In this document: in pieces, positions 60,952 to 64,000 of the stretch
Position numbering within the stretch: the first letter of the stretch is position 1
Layout of the letters: each line of letters begins with the position of its first letter
Assembly (NCBI GenBank): GCA_033060915.1
Contig: CM065390.1
Location: forward strand, 17,952,001-18,016,000
Reading direction: 5' to 3'
Source: Euryodendron excelsum
Lineage: Eukaryota; Streptophyta; Magnoliopsida; Ericales; Pentaphylacaceae
Length of the DNA stretch: 64,000 nucleotides
Translations under genes and position numbers: made by a program
The notes under the pieces: generated by a model
Databases searched by the model: none
The model's input: only the letters and a program-made list of their open reading frames with translations
Told to the model about the DNA's origin: nothing

Positions 60952-61964
60952 TGATCCTCAAAATTTGCTAGCATATCCATCCTTTTTTCATGCTGTTAAA
61001 CATGTACTGCTATCTGTAAAATAGTCTTAGAAATTAAGATTCCTAACCTCTTAAGAGAATGAGAGAAAGCACATTCAAAGCCTTCCTCAACATTTTGTAG
61101 TGGATTGAGACCTGGTCTTTTTCTTTTCTTGCATTAACTACTATAATCTTCGTGTAGTTCTGAATTAAAAGATTTTAGCGTAGCAGTAAGGTTCTCCATT
61201 ATGAGTCGAGCATAAGGGCGTCAAGATGCCTCCAGCCTCGTGCACTCGGCTGCACCTTTTACATTACCTTTACTTATACATAATCATATCTAAGTATCTT
61301 GGTAGATTGTGGAACTAAATTGTGCTTCATAACTTATTCCCTTTTGCTTTATGGTTTCCCAGTAATATAAAGTTGAAATGATGATGGTACATATGACCTG
61401 AACAAGCAATCAAATGTCTTTCCATGGATTCTCCTTTTTCATGAAGTGCCGCTACCATGCATGGTGTGTGTCTGCCACTAAAATGGCATGTAATTCGACC
61501 CCATTTCACCATGCAAAATGCAATTTGATGAACCAGACCCCATTGGAAGATAAGGGTTCAAATTAAAAAAGAAAATCTCTATGAGCCCACATAAGGATCA
61601 ATTTCAGTTAGCTGAACCCATTTTGACAATCCGGCACCAAGGTATTGAAATTCTGGTTTGATGGAAACAGTGAGAGGTCACAATCAGTGTCTGATCTAAA
61701 CCACACACATAACAAAGTCAATGTACAACAGTACATGATAAAAACGAGAAATTTAATAAGGATGCTTTGGTTGAATGGGGTGGCCGACTGTCCAATTGGA
61801 TCGCTTTCAGGTTTAGACCAGTATTATTACTAGGAAAGGCTAATATGATAGCAATTTATATTTTAGAACTCACATTCCGAATCATGGAACCCTTTTATTC
61901 TAAAATGATAAATTTTACCAATCCAAAGTAATTTCAATTTTTTTTTCCTCCTTAATTCTTTTTA
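60952..61964. other. Downstream region of the DUF1635 gene
   Basis: It should hold the 3' UTR. No gene recognised; scattered short ORFs only. Confidence 0.45.
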
Positions 61965-62122
61965 GACTGTGTTTGGAATTCGGATTTAGTGATGAAAAAA
62001 ATAAAAAAATAAAAATGTAAGAAAAAATAAAACAAAATAAAAGAGTATTTTTGTTTTCTTTTCTCGCACATTTTCATTTTCCTTTTCTTTTTTATTACCA
62101 AATTCTTGATTCAAACACTGTC
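61965..62122. mobile_element. Short Tourist-like MITE
   Basis: The left end is GACTGTGTTTGGAATTC; the right end read inward is GACAGTGTTTGAATC. Both flanks are TTA (61962-61964, 62123-62125). 158 bp, A/T-rich interior, no coding capacity. Confidence 0.7.
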
Positions 62123-62125
62123 TTA

Positions 62126-64000
62126 AAGTTTTCTTTTGGAAGTAAACAAATTAGAGATAATGAACTAAAATGCTACAAAATTGTGTTTTTACATGATTAA
62201 TAAAGAGTAATAAACTATATATTATTAGATGACTAGTTATTAAAAAATTGCTCGTAGATTTAGAAGTGCCTATCTTAATTCCAATAATGTGATCCCGACA
62301 AACAAACCTACCCCTATTGTATCATGTTTTAGAGCATGTGATATGTCATTACACAATCTCATTTTCATTTCTCATATCAAAATGATTTGCATTCCAAGCA
62401 ACATAGGTTTCGAGTGATTATACTGTATTATAGTAAGACTTAAATCAGTTTATGTACTTGGATTCCTGGTATTAGCAATGTGCATGGCAGACCTCTTTCT
62501 AGTCGGAGACATTTGACCTAGTTATGGTTGAAGGCCACCAACTGGGTTGTCAAAATCAATGGAAAAACAGGGTACTTCAGAAACAGAGTCCAATATATCA
62601 GCTCCTTTTCTGACTTCACCATGGAGGCTCAAGTTCAATCAACCTTTTATCTAAGAACTTTCATCAGACCCATTTAGATCGACCGGAATGATCAATTCAA
62701 CTACAGTAGAGGCTGGTAAATGTTGGAAATTTTGTGTATTTCCATGAACTTCAAGTCATAATAAACGTGGGACGTAGCTTTTGTAAAGTGCGTCCATGTT
62801 GTTATGAATTGATCTTTACGAAGAATTTATTCAAATTCACGAAGGAGTGAATGAAAATTAGTAGTTGGGTAAAATGCCTTCTCCCGTGGTTTCGTATGAA
62901 ACTTTACCACTTGGAAGACACTGCTAATTTGGTGACTTTTCATACTAGACCGTTGCGAATTCGTATTTCCAAAATCTTTACATTGAGTACACAAAGATCC
63001 AAGTTATAACCACTAGGAAGGCATTGCTTTTGTTTGTGATTTTGGGAATAGACACTTGTGACTTCGTTTTCTCAAAATGTTTGCATTGAGTACAGCATTT
63101 TGTTTGGTTTGTCATACACACAAATTGCAATGCTTAATCGGGTGTTGCAGATCATTGTATTTTGAAAAACAGATACCCATTCATCTATAACCACTAAGAA
63201 CAAATTTTGTCTTAAGATGGTTTATCCAAGCTTCCTGATTAACCAGCTCACTTGTGCTTGTTTGCCATCCTGGAATAGTTAAAATTGAAGTTTAGACTCC
63301 AAGCCTTAAAAGAAATCCTGTGTTGTTTCTTGCCTAAAATCTTCTCCATGGCGTTTGTACTTGTTCAAGGCATGCATGGTCATTCCAAAACATTACGTTT
63401 GAATTCTACATCCCTTCACTTTAAATTATATTATAAAATAACATAAAAACATCAATGGGCCGGAAAAAATAGAATTAAGGTGGCGTATTTTGACAATTTG
63501 CGAACAGTCTCAAATTGGACATAAATTTAGAGGGTGGGGCCCAATTTAAACAGATTCGAGTCTTACAAGAATTGAGACTTCTAACTAACATAAATTTATG
63601 TTGTTGATATATTTATATACCACGCATTACGATTTAATAGGGATTATTATCAAGTATTCAGTGCTATCTAACTATTGACTTTTTTTCTATTTTTAAAGTA
63701 CTTGCATTCAAGCTTATTGAGCCGAATTAATAAGCTTCAAAATAAATTCAAGCTCCATTTATTTACTTAATAAGCAATTTCAAATGAGTTTTTAGGAACA
63801 CAAATCAATTTCGAATAACTTAGTTAGTATTCAAACCTTACAAAAGTATATATATGATATTACTTTTGTGATCAAATGTGATTAAATGATTGCGAAATTC
63901 TATCAAAAAAATAAAAAATAATTGAGAAATTATTTAGTATGCTTCGAACACCATGTGTGTCTAGATTATTTTGTGGAAGAAAAAATGAGGAGAAATTATC
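62126..64000. other. Intergenic, no gene recognised
   Basis: AT-rich with no family-like ORF and no clear repeat structure. The window ends here without a gene being cut. Confidence 0.5.

Overview
This is a plant nuclear window, almost certainly from a eudicot. The evidence is intron-bearing genes with GT-AG borders, AT-rich intergenic DNA, plant-lineage LTR retrotransposons and plant DNA transposons (CACTA, hAT, Tourist). I see no rRNA, tRNA gene, CRISPR or bacterial feature. Exon borders below were read by eye from reading frame and splice signals, with no transcript support.

Three ordinary host genes are present: (1) a minus-strand pectate lyase of four exons (9545 down to 3805), with a signal peptide and a Gly/Ser-rich hydrophobic tail that looks like a GPI signal and is encoded by a distant last exon; (2) a plus-strand shugoshin of ten exons (49695-52126), the guardian of centromeric cohesin; (3) a plus-strand two-exon DUF1635-family protein (60171-60951). 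They lie at the two sides of the window and are not functionally linked by position.

The middle (about 13.3-42.9 kb) is one nested transposon complex. The host layer is a decayed Ty1/copia element on the minus strand, with pieces at 13265-16875, 34827-36838 and 42294-42924. Its pol is split by a long LTR of Tekay/Del type (16876-19061 plus 34630-34826). That LTR is split by a Ty3/gypsy Tat-lineage element on the minus strand (19062-34629), which carries an antisense, intron-bearing gene. The RNase H region of the Tat element is split by a pol-less Athila-like element (24314-29753). Separately, the copia gag/leader region is split by a CACTA transposon (36839-42290) with matching termini, a GAA target duplication and TTTGCGACGG-type subterminal repeats. 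Its cargo is an intron-containing ITN1/ACD6-like ankyrin-repeat gene fragment whose C-terminal PGG membrane domain has an internal deletion. I rate this captured gene and the antisense Tat gene as the most interesting items.

Other repeats are a 1.1-kb hAT derivative with a perfect 8-bp target duplication (11894-13028), Tourist-like MITEs (56846-57427, 61965-62122, possibly 7401-7642), a 3' LTR of a second Tat-like element (2668-3294), LINE and RNase H remnants, several recent local tandem duplications and many GA/CT microsatellites. The rest is AT-rich intergenic DNA in which I recognise no gene.
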